A stretch of DNA of 64,000 nucleotides from Candidatus Gastranaerophilales bacterium. Lineage in GTDB: Bacteria; Cyanobacteriota; Vampirovibrionia; Gastranaerophilales; Gastranaerophilaceae. The notes below the pieces were generated by a model. It did not search any database and was not told the DNA's origin. It saw nothing but the letters and a program-made list of their open reading frames with translations. Made by a program: the position numbers and the translations under genes. Position 1 is the first letter of the stretch; each line of letters opens with the position of its first letter. Positions 7,615 through 16,539 of the stretch are shown piece after piece. The stretch is taken from positions 186,001 through 250,000 of the forward strand of contig CALUWF010000001.1 of NCBI GenBank assembly GCA_944324405.1, written 5' to 3'.

Positions 7615-9990
7615 ATGCGAAACCTATTTTACGGCACTTCTGCCGCATTTTTTGGCGCACTTTTGCGCCCCAATATACATAAAAACCATCACAAGAAACC
7701 GCTTTTACATGCATTCACTCTTGCTGAATTACTTACGGCGGTTTTAATTATCTCGGTAATAATGGTAGCGCTCGCGCCGGTCATAACAAAGCGCATGAAA
7801 GATTCAATCTCCATTGAAACAGACAGAAAAAAAGGTGAGGAAATCTGGACAAACCCCGGCGCATACACCTTTCAAGTACCCGTTGGTATTAATATACTTG
7901 AAATCTCAGGCGCAGGAGGCGGAGGCGGCGGGGCAGGCGCTGTTTCAAAAAATTACTCTAAAAATTACCAAGGCGCGGGCACAAGGACAATCACCGTACC
8001 AAAAGGCGTTTCACAAATAACCTTTACCCTTGTCGGCGCAGGAGGCGGAGGAGGCGGGGCAAATGCCAAAACCGGAAACGACCCGTGTAAATTTCCCTTA
8101 ACAATTCCCTCGGCCGCTGACAGCGGAAAAGACCTCTGTGTTTCAAATATGGAACCTGCGGAAGGATATAATATTTATTTTGATGTTATAAATAACCCTG
8201 CAACAAGAGCCAGCCGCGAAACGGCATGCTGGCGTGCAATTGACGGTGCAACAGCAACAATTGGAGGTTGTTCTGAAACTTCCTGGCCTTCTGCTTCCCC
8301 TTATTTTGGCGGCGGGGGATGCAGAAAAACTCTCTGTACAGCCGAGGGCGCTTATCGATTTTGCGACAGAGTTTCCGAATGGAATGGCGAGGACTATGTG
8401 GGCGGCGTTGCATACAGGCTTATGAGCCAGAATGAAGTAAAATTATTGTATACAAACGGGTTAAATTCAAATCATAAATGGATATTCGGGCAGGGACTTG
8501 ACCTTGCAATGCACAAATACTGGGGCAGCGAAGTTGTCGGCAGCCGCTATACCCAGGGAAACGAAGCTTACGGGTGTCAATCTCCAATAACCTCTGTTTG
8601 CCAGCCATTCTGCTTTCATATAATCGATGGCGTCGGCTGTTTATATGACGCAGACTACTGGGGCTCAAACGGAGGAAAAAAACCAAGTTATGAAGCAATA
8701 GGAATTACTTTTTTTGACTCATCAAATAGCCGCTCTGGGCAGGTGCGCTGCGTGCGCGAGCTTAACAACTGGTATGCTTACTCTGGCGCAGGCGGTGCAA
8801 CCGGCGCAAAACTCACAAAAACAATAAATGTACAGCCGGGCGACACCCTTATTTTCACAATCGGAAAAGGCGGGAACGGAGGCTCTAAAGGAGGCGGCAC
8901 GGGCGTACAGGGCGGCTCAACATGCCTTGAACACAAAAGAAACGGAACACGTTATCAAGACAGTGAAATTCCTGAAAATAACGGATATTACTGCGCTTAT
9001 GGCGGATATGGCGGAGGCGGAGGCACAACAAGCGCAAACGGCAAATCTAACACCAATCTTGCAGGCTGCACACACAACAGCGGATGTACAAAATCAATAA
9101 ATGCACAGGAAAATACAAGCACCTATCAAGGCGGAGCAGGCGCGGGCGAAGGCGGCGGAGCAGGCGCAACACCTGACTTGGGAGAAAATAACACCCCCGG
9201 ACTTGGTTTTAATGCAACAGGCACAAGCTCGGGCGGAGGCGGAGGTTTTTGCCAAAGAGGCAACAGAACACCTTCTAACTGCCAAAAGGGCGGGAGCGGG
9301 AGCGACGGTAATTTTACAATATCATTTGACCAGTTTGCATCAGGCGGAGGCGGAGGCGGAGCAGGAGCCGCGGGCACGTCGCAAACCGGGGATTACAAAC
9401 CGATAAAAATAAAGGTAAGCGGCGGTGAAACAATTGTATTTACAATAGGTGCCGGAGGGCTTGGCGGCCAGATTGCAACAAACGGAGAAAACGGACAGGA
9501 TACCGTTATCGCAACAAAAAACAACCCGGAAATATTTACGTTTAAAGGCGGGTTGGGCGGCAAAACCGGAACATTTAATTCAAGCTGCGCATACGACACT
9601 CTTGGCTGTGCAAAGGGCGGACTTGGCGGAAGCGGCGGCAAACGTCCAAACCCCGCACTCACTCCGGGAAGTTATGTTTATGAGGCCGTCGCAAATGAAA
9701 TCAACGGCGGAAGCGGCGGAGGCGACACAAAGGGATTTTTCGGCGGCATGGGCGGCGCAACCGCGCTAATAAATACCGGCTCTTGCGGCGGATATGTCAC
9801 GGATAATGACAACACCTGCGCAAAATATGACCCGGACGGAAACAGCGGAGCAAAACACAATCCCATTACAAATCTCCTTGGCGGACAAGGCGGCGGAGGC
9901 GGAGGCACCGACGGCAAAGAAGGCGGACTTGGCGGAAGCGGCGGAAACGGTTTTGTGAGAATTAAATGGGATGAAGCAAATAACGAATAG
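7615..9990 (+). CDS. Giant glycine-rich prepilin-like surface protein 1
   Basis: 791 residues. A long leader (about 33 residues) ends at a type III (prepilin) signal A|FTLAELLTAVLIISVIM, with Glu at +5 of the mature protein and Ala rather than Gly at -1. Next come glycine-rich modules in which a beta-strand ends in a Gly run (ITFTLVGAGGGGGG, DTLIFTIGKGGNGG), as in glycine-rich domains of phage fibres and adhesins. Inserted in the first module is a Cys-rich domain (about residues 157-385). Its segments AYRLMSQNEVKLLY and SGQVRCVREL recall the C-type-lectin/FGE-like fold of FISUMP-type domains. The RBS GGAG precedes the ATG. Predicted to be a secreted minor pilin or adhesin. A paralogue lies at 56858-59440. 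Confidence 0.85.
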   Translation: MRNLFYGTSAAFFGALLRPNIHKNHHKKPLLHAFTLAELLTAVLIISVIMVALAPVITKRMKDSISIETDRKKGEEIWTNPGAYTFQVPVGINILEISGAGGGGGGAGAVSKNYSKNYQGAGTRTITVPKGVSQITFTLVGAGGGGGGANAKTGNDPCKFPLTIPSAADSGKDLCVSNMEPAEGYNIYFDVINNPATRASRETACWRAIDGATATIGGCSETSWPSASPYFGGGGCRKTLCTAEGAYRFCDRVSEWNGEDYVGGVAYRLMSQNEVKLLYTNGLNSNHKWIFGQGLDLAMHKYWGSEVVGSRYTQGNEAYGCQSPITSVCQPFCFHIIDGVGCLYDADYWGSNGGKKPSYEAIGITFFDSSNSRSGQVRCVRELNNWYAYSGAGGATGAKLTKTINVQPGDTLIFTIGKGGNGGSKGGGTGVQGGSTCLEHKRNGTRYQDSEIPENNGYYCAYGGYGGGGGTTSANGKSNTNLAGCTHNSGCTKSINAQENTSTYQGGAGAGEGGGAGATPDLGENNTPGLGFNATGTSSGGGGGFCQRGNRTPSNCQKGGSGSDGNFTISFDQFASGGGGGGAGAAGTSQTGDYKPIKIKVSGGETIVFTIGAGGLGGQIATNGENGQDTVIATKNNPEIFTFKGGLGGKTGTFNSSCAYDTLGCAKGGLGGSGGKRPNPALTPGSYVYEAVANEINGGSGGGDTKGFFGGMGGATALINTGSCGGYVTDNDNTCAKYDPDGNSGAKHNPITNLLGGQGGGGGGTDGKEGGLGGSGGNGFVRIKWDEANNE

Positions 9991-10027
9991 TTAATAGTAC
10001 GAAATTTATTTTCATTTTTCGTATCTT

Positions 10028-10058
10028 GGGGTGCGCTTCCAGGTATTGCACCCCTTTT
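10028..10058 (+). terminator. Intrinsic terminator after prepilin-like gene 1
   Basis: GGGGTGC (10028-10034) pairs with GCACCCC (10048-10054) and is followed by TTTT. The loop contains GCTTCCAGGTA, closely matching the loop of the terminator-like hairpin downstream of the paralogous prepilin gene (56511-56568). Confidence 0.8.
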
Positions 10059-10081
10059 CCTATTAAAATTGCAAAAGACAG

Positions 10082-10221
10082 CCGCGCATAACATATAACA
10101 AAAACCAAAGAGCAGCTTAAACGATTGCACGAACTTTTTAAATACCCTCTCTTTCAATCATTTCCATGCCTTCAACGCGGCCTTGGCGAGATGAAATATC
10201 ATCGATGATATCACCCTGATA
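10082..10221 (-). pseudogene. Degraded elongation factor G (domain V) fragment
   Basis: On the minus strand, 10215 down to about 10141 encodes [20 protein letters not shown] followed by EREGI. It then has a stop where the intact fusA in this window has Gln (CAA to TAA), followed by KVRAIV and another stop. Over 75 nt it differs from fusA (starting 15895) at about 10 positions by my hand alignment, including GVEGMEMIE-type coding identity. Farther on, a frameshifted trace of FGYATD...R may remain to about 10082. No other part of an EF-G gene is present, so this is a truncated remnant of a duplicated or foreign EF-G gene. Confidence 0.75.
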
Positions 10222-10228
10222 ACAGGCC

Positions 10229-10639
10229 TTATGCCATTATGCCATCAAGCCATGAATTTATTTTTTGTTCTATTTCCTTGGGGTTTTGTTCGTTGATTTC
10301 AAGCACGCTTATATTTCTTATAGGGTTTGTGCTTTTATTGTTGCTAAAATAGACAAGAAGCGGTTTTTTGGCCTTTGGCGCGTTTGTTTCCAAATCAATA
10401 TCCGCAACGCTTGAAATGTTTGCATTAAGCACCACCTCATCATTTGCGGGCATTCTTTCAAGTTTTGCTTTTATCTGCGGGTTTTTTGTCATAATGTCGT
10501 ATGTCTTTAGAGCACTGTATTTTGCCTCTTCAAGACTTGTTATATGGCTGTCGTAAATTTTTCTTAAACACTCTTTGCCGTTTGCCGGTTCGGAGTAAAA
10601 AGAAGCACAAAAAGGTGTGGTATTTGATGATATTTGCAT
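10229..10639 (-). CDS. Hypothetical protein
   Basis: 136 residues beginning MQISSNTTPFCASFYSEPAN; I do not recognise the family. The sequence is hydrophilic with helical stretches (EEAKYSALKTYDIMTKNPQIKAKL) and a strand-rich centre (VVLNANISSVADIDLE). It has no signal peptide or membrane segment. The N-terminus resembles short proteins of this lineage that start with MQISS-like Ser/Thr-rich tracts, but this is only an impression. It lies alone between a fusA fragment and a small exported protein on the same strand. Confidence 0.6.
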   Translation of the reverse strand: MQISSNTTPFCASFYSEPANGKECLRKIYDSHITSLEEAKYSALKTYDIMTKNPQIKAKLERMPANDEVVLNANISSVADIDLETNAPKAKKPLLVYFSNNKSTNPIRNISVLEINEQNPKEIEQKINSWLDGIMA

Positions 10640-10726
10640 TGTTTGTTTCCTTTTTTATTTTATTTATGACTTTATAATACCCAAAAATATTTTTTTTTGC
10701 GCGCCCTATTACCTGTTGTTTATGTT

Positions 10727-11137
10727 TCAATATGCTTTGATTTTAAATACCACAATGCGCTCATCCGCTTTTTGTATGCGCTTTATGTATTTTTCATCCT
10801 CCGGACTTTTCATAATGATTGCAACTGCGGGTTTCAAGCCTGTCATTTGTGCGTAATACAACGACTGCCCCACACTCTCGGCCCATTTTTGCGCCCAGTC
10901 GTATTCAATTGCATATTCATCCCAAACACAGTCTATACGCGTTTTATCGGGAAGAACATATTCTTTTGTGCCTTTGCAATATTTATTCACATAATCTTTT
11001 TCTTTCATGTTGTTTTTTTCAATATTGTTTACAGGCTTAAAGCCATCCTCAAAATCTGCGGTATTGGCGAAAAAATAACCGGCAACAACCATAATAAATC
11101 CTGCAATTATTTTAAATTTAAGTGTATTTTTTCTCAT
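10727..11137 (-). CDS. Membrane-anchored or exported protein with a possible PD-(D/E)XK nuclease-like core
   Basis: 136 residues with an N-terminal hydrophobic segment (about residues 8-25, FKIIAGFIMVVAGYFFA). The remainder holds YVLPDKTRIDCVWDEYAIEYD, then AQKWAESVGQSLYYAQMTGLKPAVAII. The spacing Asp...Glu-x-Asp...Lys-Trp followed by a G-Q-x-L-Y-Y helix resembles small restriction-fold (PD-(D/E)XK-like) proteins. This assignment comes from pattern recognition only. It sits immediately downstream of ispF on the same strand (no gap), so the two may share a transcript. Confidence 0.65.
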   Translation of the reverse strand: MRKNTLKFKIIAGFIMVVAGYFFANTADFEDGFKPVNNIEKNNMKEKDYVNKYCKGTKEYVLPDKTRIDCVWDEYAIEYDWAQKWAESVGQSLYYAQMTGLKPAVAIIMKSPEDEKYIKRIQKADERIVVFKIKAY

Positions 11138-11611
11138 CTAAACCTTTTCTATCAAACAAACGCACTGTGCGGCGATTGCTTCTCCTTCTCCTGTTGAATC
11201 AAGCCCTTCATTAGTTTTTGCCTTGATTGAAATATCACTTTCATCAATATTTAAAAGCGGGGCAAGATTTTCCTTCATTTTATCCATAAAGGGTAAAAGC
11301 TTGGGTTTTTCACAAATTATGTTTGAATCAATATTAACAATTTTATAACCGTTATTTTCCATAATCTGCATGGTTTTCTGAAGCAAGAGAGTGCTGCTTA
11401 TATTTTTAAAACTTATATCGGTATCGGGAAAATGCGTGCCTATGTCTTTTTCGCCCATTGCACCCAGAAGCGAATCTATTATCGCATGGGTGAGCACATC
11501 GGCATCAGAGTGACCCAGAAGCCCTTTTTCATATGGGATTTTAACTCCGCCCAAAATAAGCGCTCTGCCTTCGCATAATCTGTGTAAATCGTAGCCGGTG
11601 CCTATCCGCAT
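11138..11611 (-). CDS. ispF: 2-C-methyl-D-erythritol 2,4-cyclodiphosphate synthase
   Basis: Fifth step of the MEP isoprenoid pathway, forming MEcPP with loss of CMP. 157 residues, the usual size. Metal-binding DLH is in MRIGTGYDLHRL, and the signature LGHSDADVLTHAIIDSLLGA, the phosphate-contact KAKTNEGLDSTGEGEAIAAQ region and the end CLIEK are all present. The ATG at 11611 is preceded by AGAGGT and overlaps the stop of the upstream HAD gene by 10 nt. A prenyl diphosphate synthase later in the window (32948-33835) uses the products of this pathway. Confidence 0.95.
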   Translation of the reverse strand: MRIGTGYDLHRLCEGRALILGGVKIPYEKGLLGHSDADVLTHAIIDSLLGAMGEKDIGTHFPDTDISFKNISSTLLLQKTMQIMENNGYKIVNIDSNIICEKPKLLPFMDKMKENLAPLLNIDESDISIKAKTNEGLDSTGEGEAIAAQCVCLIEKV

Positions 11612-12405
11612 AATACATACCTCTCTATAATTTCGCAAACGCCGTCCTCTTTAACATCGGGACAAATTTCATCCGCAATCTCTTTTAATTTTTTTGAGGC
11701 ATTTTTCATTGCAATTTTTATTCCCGCATTTTTGAGCATTTCATAGTCATTATCCTGATCGCCGGTTGCAAGAACTTCTTCTTTTTTAATACCCCAATAA
11801 TCCTTTAAAAAGTTTAATGCTGCGCCTTTTGTAGCATTAGGGTCTGTTATTTCCATGTAGTACTTATTTGAACGCACAATACATAAAACGTCTTTGTATC
11901 GCTCCGTCATATCTTTAATCAGCTCCTGCATTTTATCCTCGTCATAAACAACGGCAAGAAGCTTATGTACGCTTTTAAGTTCAATTTCATCAAAGCTTTT
12001 GACTGCGCGGTAAGTCACAAAACGTCCCTGGCAATAATCGCGCATGATTTCTTTATTGTCATCTTCAACAATTAATTCGTCATTGTTATAAAGATTTGTG
12101 TGTATGCCTTTTTTTCTTAAAACTTCAATGACATCGCGTGCAAGCTCTTTTTTTACCGGAGATTGATGAAGAATTTTGCCGCCCTGTCTTACCATTGCAC
12201 CCTGATAACAAACAACCGGCGTATCAAGTCCTAAAAATTTTCTTACCCCGTCTGCGCCGTCAAACATTCTGCCCGTTGCAAGCACCATTTTTGTGTCTGT
12301 TTTCTTTACTTTTTCAATTGTTTCAAGCATCCTTTTTGAAAAAACATTTGTTTCATCAAGAATTGTTCCGTCAATGTCCGTTATCCAAAGTTTTACAGCG
12401 CCCAA
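11602..12405 (-). CDS. HAD-superfamily phosphatase, Cof type
   Basis: 267 residues. Motif I is WITDIDGTILDE with the two catalytic Asp, motif II ATGRM, then a C2-type cap. A Lys precedes the terminal motif ATGDQDNDYEML with the Mg-binding Asp residues. Cof-type HADs dephosphorylate sugar phosphates, flavin nucleotides or pyridoxal phosphate; the sequence does not say which. It overlaps ispF by 10 nt and is probably co-transcribed with it. The start MGAVKLWITDIDG lies 78 nt from the divergent glutamate synthase gene. Confidence 0.9.
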   Translation of the reverse strand: MGAVKLWITDIDGTILDETNVFSKRMLETIEKVKKTDTKMVLATGRMFDGADGVRKFLGLDTPVVCYQGAMVRQGGKILHQSPVKKELARDVIEVLRKKGIHTNLYNNDELIVEDDNKEIMRDYCQGRFVTYRAVKSFDEIELKSVHKLLAVVYDEDKMQELIKDMTERYKDVLCIVRSNKYYMEITDPNATKGAALNFLKDYWGIKKEEVLATGDQDNDYEMLKNAGIKIAMKNASKKLKEIADEICPDVKEDGVCEIIERYVLCG

Positions 12406-12483
12406 AAAAACCTCTTTTCACTTTTTTGTATTTTTATTATACAATAAAATAAAGAATGTTAAGTATGGAGAGAAGTTTTAAAT

Positions 12484-13866
12484 ATGAGCAAAGTAGAACG
12501 CCAAAGACCTTGCGAACAGGATGAAGTTAAAAGAAGGTCAAATTTTAATCCCGTGGAAGAAAATTTTACAGCAGAGCAGGCAGCACTTGAAGCTTCAAGA
12601 TGTTTAAACTGCAAAAACCCTTTGTGCAGAAAAGGCTGCCCCGTAAGCGTCAACATTCCGGGCTTTATTTCAAAAGTCAAAGAAGGCGACATTCAGGGCG
12701 CGGGCGAAATAATCCGCGATTCAAACATGCTCCCCTCTGTCTGCGGCAGAGTTTGCCCGCAGGAAAGACAGTGCGAGAGCAAATGTGTACTGGGGATTAA
12801 AGGCGACTCCGTTGCAATCGGCGCGCTTGAAAGATATGTCGGCGACAACAGCGCTCCCGTGAGAACTCAAATTAAAGAAAACGGCAAAAAAGTTGCGATA
12901 GTAGGCTCTGGCTGTGCGGGCATGTCGGCTGCGGCAGACCTTAGAAACGCGGGCTTTGAAGTAAGCGTATTTGAAGCGCTCCATGAACTCGGCGGCGTTT
13001 TAAGATACGGTATTCCGCCTTTCAGATTGCCAAGAACGGTCTTGGACAGAGAAATTGAAAGCTTAAAAGAAATCGGCGTTAAATTTTATAAAAACGTAAT
13101 TGTAGGCAAGTCAATCACCCTAAATCAACTAAAAGAAGAAGGATATGACGCAATTTTTATCTGCTCGGGCGCAGGACTTCCCAAAATGCTTAATGTTCCG
13201 GGTGAAAACCTCAACGGCGTATACAGCGCAAACGAATTTTTAACCCGCGTAAACTTAATGCATGCAAACGACCCTAATATGCCGACCCCTCTTAAAGTCG
13301 GCACAAGAGCAGCCATAATAGGCGGCGGAAACGTTGCGATGGACGCTGCAAGAACAGCTGTAAGAGTAGGCTACAAAGAAGTTTACATCGTCTACAGAAG
13401 AACGGAAGAAGAACTGCCCGCAAGGAAGGAAGAAATCCGCCACGCAAAAGAAGAAGGTATTATCTTTAAACTTCTTCACTCTCCGGTTGAAATTCTGGGT
13501 AAAGACGGCTGTGTAAACGGTATTAAACTTGAAGTTATGGAACTTGGCGAGCCTGACGACTCAGGCAGACGCCGTCCCGTTCCTACGGGTAAATATGATA
13601 CCATGGATGTTGATGCGGTAATTGTTTCTCTCGGCACGGGGCCAAATCCCATTATTCAGCAGAGCGCAACAAAAGAAAATATTAACATTGAAACAGATAA
13701 AAAAGGCTACATTATAATTAATGAAAACGGCGAAACTTCCGTTAAAGACATATACGCAGGCGGAGATGTCGCCCCCAGAGGCGAATCTACGGCAATTAAC
13801 GCCATGGGTGCCGGAAAAACAGCCGCCAAGGCAATTATTGAAGCGCTTTGTGCGCTGAAAGCGTAA
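12484..13866 (+). CDS. gltD: Glutamate synthase (NADPH) small subunit
   Basis: 460 residues. The N-terminal ferredoxin-like part carries two Cys clusters for [4Fe-4S] centres (RCLNCKNPLCRKGCPV and CGRVCPQERQCESKC). An FAD-binding Rossmann motif follows (AIVGSGCAGMSAAADL), then an NADPH-binding motif (AAIIGGGNVAMDAARTA) and the closing FAD segment YAGGDVAPRGESTAINAMGAGK. It delivers electrons from NADPH to the glutamate-forming large subunit, which is not in this window. Stand-alone homologues are sometimes NfnB or sulfide dehydrogenase subunits, so the electron partner is uncertain. GGAGAG lies just ahead of the ATG. Confidence 0.9.
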   Translation: MSKVERQRPCEQDEVKRRSNFNPVEENFTAEQAALEASRCLNCKNPLCRKGCPVSVNIPGFISKVKEGDIQGAGEIIRDSNMLPSVCGRVCPQERQCESKCVLGIKGDSVAIGALERYVGDNSAPVRTQIKENGKKVAIVGSGCAGMSAAADLRNAGFEVSVFEALHELGGVLRYGIPPFRLPRTVLDREIESLKEIGVKFYKNVIVGKSITLNQLKEEGYDAIFICSGAGLPKMLNVPGENLNGVYSANEFLTRVNLMHANDPNMPTPLKVGTRAAIIGGGNVAMDAARTAVRVGYKEVYIVYRRTEEELPARKEEIRHAKEEGIIFKLLHSPVEILGKDGCVNGIKLEVMELGEPDDSGRRRPVPTGKYDTMDVDAVIVSLGTGPNPIIQQSATKENINIETDKKGYIIINENGETSVKDIYAGGDVAPRGESTAINAMGAGKTAAKAIIEALCALKA

Positions 13867-13887
13867 AATTTAAATATATTTTATTTC

Positions 13888-13919
13888 TAAACCCTCTGTC
13901 ATATATTGACGGGGGTTTA
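13888..13919 (+). terminator. Likely terminator after gltD
   Basis: TAAACCC (13888-13894) pairs with GGGTTTA (13913-13919), extended by GTCA/TGAC inside. The following T-rich tract is interrupted, so termination strength is uncertain. Confidence 0.5.
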
Positions 13920-13990
13920 GAGTATTTAATTTTATTGCAAAATTTATCTGAAAATCGTTGTTAAGCCAAATTAACTTTTCCCTTGCCAAT

Positions 13991-14014
13991 GGTTATTTTT
14001 GTGCGAAAATAACC
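13991..14014 (+). promoter_or_regulatory. Perfect inverted repeat upstream of fusA
   Basis: GGTTATTTT and AAAATAACC flank a short loop about 40 nt before the fusA start codon. It could be an mRNA leader hairpin or an operator. No T tract follows, so it is not a terminator. Confidence 0.4.
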
Positions 14015-14051
14015 TTATAGAAGTAATTTAAAATTAGAAAAGGAAAAAAAT

Positions 14052-16136
14052 ATGCCAAGAAAGACACCTTTGGATAAAATCAGAAACATTGGTATCGCAG
14101 CGCACATTGACGCAGGTAAAACAACAACTACGGAACGTATTTTGTTCTATACCGGCAAAACTCACAAAATCGGTGAAGTACACGATGGTGCAGCAGTTAC
14201 CGACTTTATGGAACAGGAAAGAGAACGCGGTATTACAATCCAATCCGCTGCTGTTACATCATACTGGAAAGGTCACCAAATCAACATAATAGACACCCCC
14301 GGACACGTTGACTTTACAATTGAGGTTGAACGTTCTTTGCGTGTATTAGACGGTGTTGTAGCCGTTTTCTGCGCGGTCGGCGGTGTTCAATCACAGTCTG
14401 AAACGGTTTGGCGCCAGGCTAACCGCTACGAAGTTCCCCGTATGGTTTTTGTTAACAAAATGGACAGAACGGGTGCAAACTTCTACCGTGTAGTTGACCA
14501 AATCAGAAACAGATTAGGCGGAAATGCTCACCCAATCAGACTTCCAATCGGTGCTGAGGATCAATTCAAAGGTCTTGTTGACCTTCTTGAAATGAAAGCC
14601 TACATCTACACAAATGATTTGGGTACGGATATTAAAGAAGAAGAAATCCTGGCTGAAATGGTTGAGGATGCTAAAAAATATAGAGAAGCATTAGTTGAAG
14701 CAATCGCTGAAGTTGACGACGATTTAATGGAAAAATACCTTGAAGGTCAAGAGCTTTCAATTGAAGAATTGAAAAAAGGCCTAAGAAAAGGTGTTTGCGA
14801 CAACAAAATCGTTCCCGTTACCTGCGGTACGGCATTTAAAAACAAAGGTGTCCAATTACTTCTTGACTCCGTTGTGGAATTAATGCCCTCGCCCGTTGAC
14901 GTTAAAGCTATCGAAGGCGAACTTGAGGACGGTACAAAGGTTGAGCGCCACTCATCAGATGAAGAACCTTTTGCAGCTCTTGCTTTTAAAGTTATGACAG
15001 ACCCTTACGTTGGTCGTTTAACATTTATGAGAGTTTACTCAGGTAAATTGACATCAGGTTCATATGTTCTTAACGCTACAAACGGCAAAAAAGAACGTAT
15101 TTCAAGACTTGTTCAAATGCAAGCTGACCAAAGAAACGAAATCAGCGAAGTTTACGCTGGTGATATCTGTGCTGCGGTTGGTCTTAAAGATACAACAACA
15201 GGTGATACACTATGCGACGAAAAAGCTCCTATCATCCTTGAAAGAATGACATTCCCGACACCTGTTATTTCGGTTGCAATTGAGCCTAAAACAAAAGCAG
15301 ATCAGGATAAAATGGGTATCGCACTTCAAAAACTTGCCGAAGAAGATCCCTCATTCCAGGTTAAAACAGATAACGAAACGGGACAAACAATCATCTCCGG
15401 TATGGGCGAGCTTCACCTTGACATCATTGTTGACCGTTTGATGAGAGAATTTAAAGTTGATGCAAATGTCGGTAAACCTCAGGTTGCATACCGCGAAACA
15501 ATCAGAGGAACTGCGGATCAAGACTCTAAATTCATCCGTCAATCAGGCGGACGCGGTCAATACGGTCACGTTAAAGTTAAAATCGAACCGGCGGAAGAAA
15601 ATGCAGGATTTGTATTTGAAAACAAAATCGTCGGCGGTGCAATTCCTAAAGAATACATCGAACCTGCAAGAAAAGGTATGGAAGAAGCTCTTGAAGGCGG
15701 TATTATCGCAGGCTTCCCCGTAATCGACGTTAAAGTTACACTTTACGACGGTACTTACCACGATGTCGACTCATCTGAAATGGCGTTTAAAATCGCAGGT
15801 TCAATGGCGATGAAAGACGGTATCAAAAAAGCCCGCCCCTGCATACTTGAACCTATGATGAAAGTTGAAATCGAAGTTCCCGAGGAAAATACAGGTGATA
15901 TCATCGGCGATATTTCATCCCGCAGAGGCCGCGTTGAAGGTATGGAAATGATTGAAGGAACAGGTATTCAAAAAGTCCGTGCAATCGTTCCTCTGGCGGA
16001 AATGTTCGGCTATGCAACCGACATCCGCTCAAAAACTCAGGGACGCGGTACATTCTCTATGGAATTTTGCAAATATGAACAAGTTCCCGCTAACATTGAG
16101 GCTGAAATTATCTCTAAATCAGGCGTTAGCGCGTAA
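14052..16136 (+). CDS. fusA: Elongation factor G
   Basis: Translocase GTPase of protein synthesis; 694 residues, full length. G1 is [14 protein letters not shown], the switch I region has [10 protein letters not shown]3 is [10 protein letters not shown]4 is [10 protein letters not shown], and domain IV/V motifs include [19 protein letters not shown] and [20 protein letters not shown] precedes the ATG. Codon choice is cleaner and richer in preferred codons than in its neighbours, as expected for a highly expressed gene. A decayed domain V copy lies at about 10082-10221. Confidence 0.97.
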   Translation: MPRKTPLDKIRNIGIAAHIDAGKTTTTERILFYTGKTHKIGEVHDGAAVTDFMEQERERGITIQSAAVTSYWKGHQINIIDTPGHVDFTIEVERSLRVLDGVVAVFCAVGGVQSQSETVWRQANRYEVPRMVFVNKMDRTGANFYRVVDQIRNRLGGNAHPIRLPIGAEDQFKGLVDLLEMKAYIYTNDLGTDIKEEEILAEMVEDAKKYREALVEAIAEVDDDLMEKYLEGQELSIEELKKGLRKGVCDNKIVPVTCGTAFKNKGVQLLLDSVVELMPSPVDVKAIEGELEDGTKVERHSSDEEPFAALAFKVMTDPYVGRLTFMRVYSGKLTSGSYVLNATNGKKERISRLVQMQADQRNEISEVYAGDICAAVGLKDTTTGDTLCDEKAPIILERMTFPTPVISVAIEPKTKADQDKMGIALQKLAEEDPSFQVKTDNETGQTIISGMGELHLDIIVDRLMREFKVDANVGKPQVAYRETIRGTADQDSKFIRQSGGRGQYGHVKVKIEPAEENAGFVFENKIVGGAIPKEYIEPARKGMEEALEGGIIAGFPVIDVKVTLYDGTYHDVDSSEMAFKIAGSMAMKDGIKKARPCILEPMMKVEIEVPEENTGDIIGDISSRRGRVEGMEMIEGTGIQKVRAIVPLAEMFGYATDIRSKTQGRGTFSMEFCKYEQVPANIEAEIISKSGVSA

Positions 16137-16157
16137 CTTGCACAATAACGGCATAAA

Positions 16158-16190
16158 AAACAGGGGACTTTTAAAGGTTCCCTGTTTTGT
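16158..16190 (+). terminator. Intrinsic terminator after fusA
   Basis: AACAGGGGAC pairs with GGTTCCCTGTT around a 7-nt A/T loop, followed by TTGTTTTG. It lies about 20 nt after the fusA stop. Confidence 0.85.
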
Positions 16191-16249
16191 TTTGAAATTT
16201 ATGTAAAAATTATCGCTTAATGCCTTTATAATAATACATTTTTCATGTA

Positions 16250-16496
16250 TTAGCGGTTCGGGTTTAATTCCAAATATTTCACATATTTTAAATCAAGCTC
16301 TTTGCATTTTTTCTCATAATCGGATTTTTTGTCCAATACACATTTTGCGCGGTGTAAAATTTTGGGGCTTGCCGTCGGGCAAATTGCGCAGATAAGTTTC
16401 GCCCTTAAATTCCAGACTCTTTTGAACCCGTGCGCCCGTACAGCCGCACAAAAATATTGCCGAACATAACATCAGCGCTGCAATTGCCTTTTTCAT
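16250..16496 (-). pseudogene. Small lipoprotein gene broken by a one-base frameshift
   Basis: The start MKKAIAALMLCSAIFLCGC is a lipoprotein signal with lipobox LCGC, and GGAG sits 8 nt ahead of the ATG at 16496. The reading frame ends early at 16314 (…TPRKMCIGQKIRL). Removing one A from the AAAA run at 16343-16346 (minus-strand sense) lets it continue as RKCVLDKKSDYEKKCKELDL, then KYVKYLELNPNR, to a stop at 16250. The second part has the Lys/Glu/Cys texture of a real C-terminus. This is either a genuine frameshift mutation or a sequencing/assembly error in a homopolymer. Intact, the product would be about 80 residues and would face the periplasm. Function unknown. Confidence 0.6.
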
Positions 16497-16539
16497 CTTT
16501 GTCTCCTTCAAAAATAAAAGCAATTATAGCATATGTTTA

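Noticed and set aside
7999-8770. Diversity-generating retroelement target
   Set aside because: The lectin-like domain would suit one, but no reverse transcriptase or template repeat is in this window.
9126-9377. Pro-rich minus-strand frames opposite the glycine-rich genes (also 9393-9662, 9678-10157, 56982-57167, 57579-57811)
   Set aside because: Antisense of GGC/GGA glycine codons automatically gives open Pro/Ala-rich frames; no start signals or protein-like composition.
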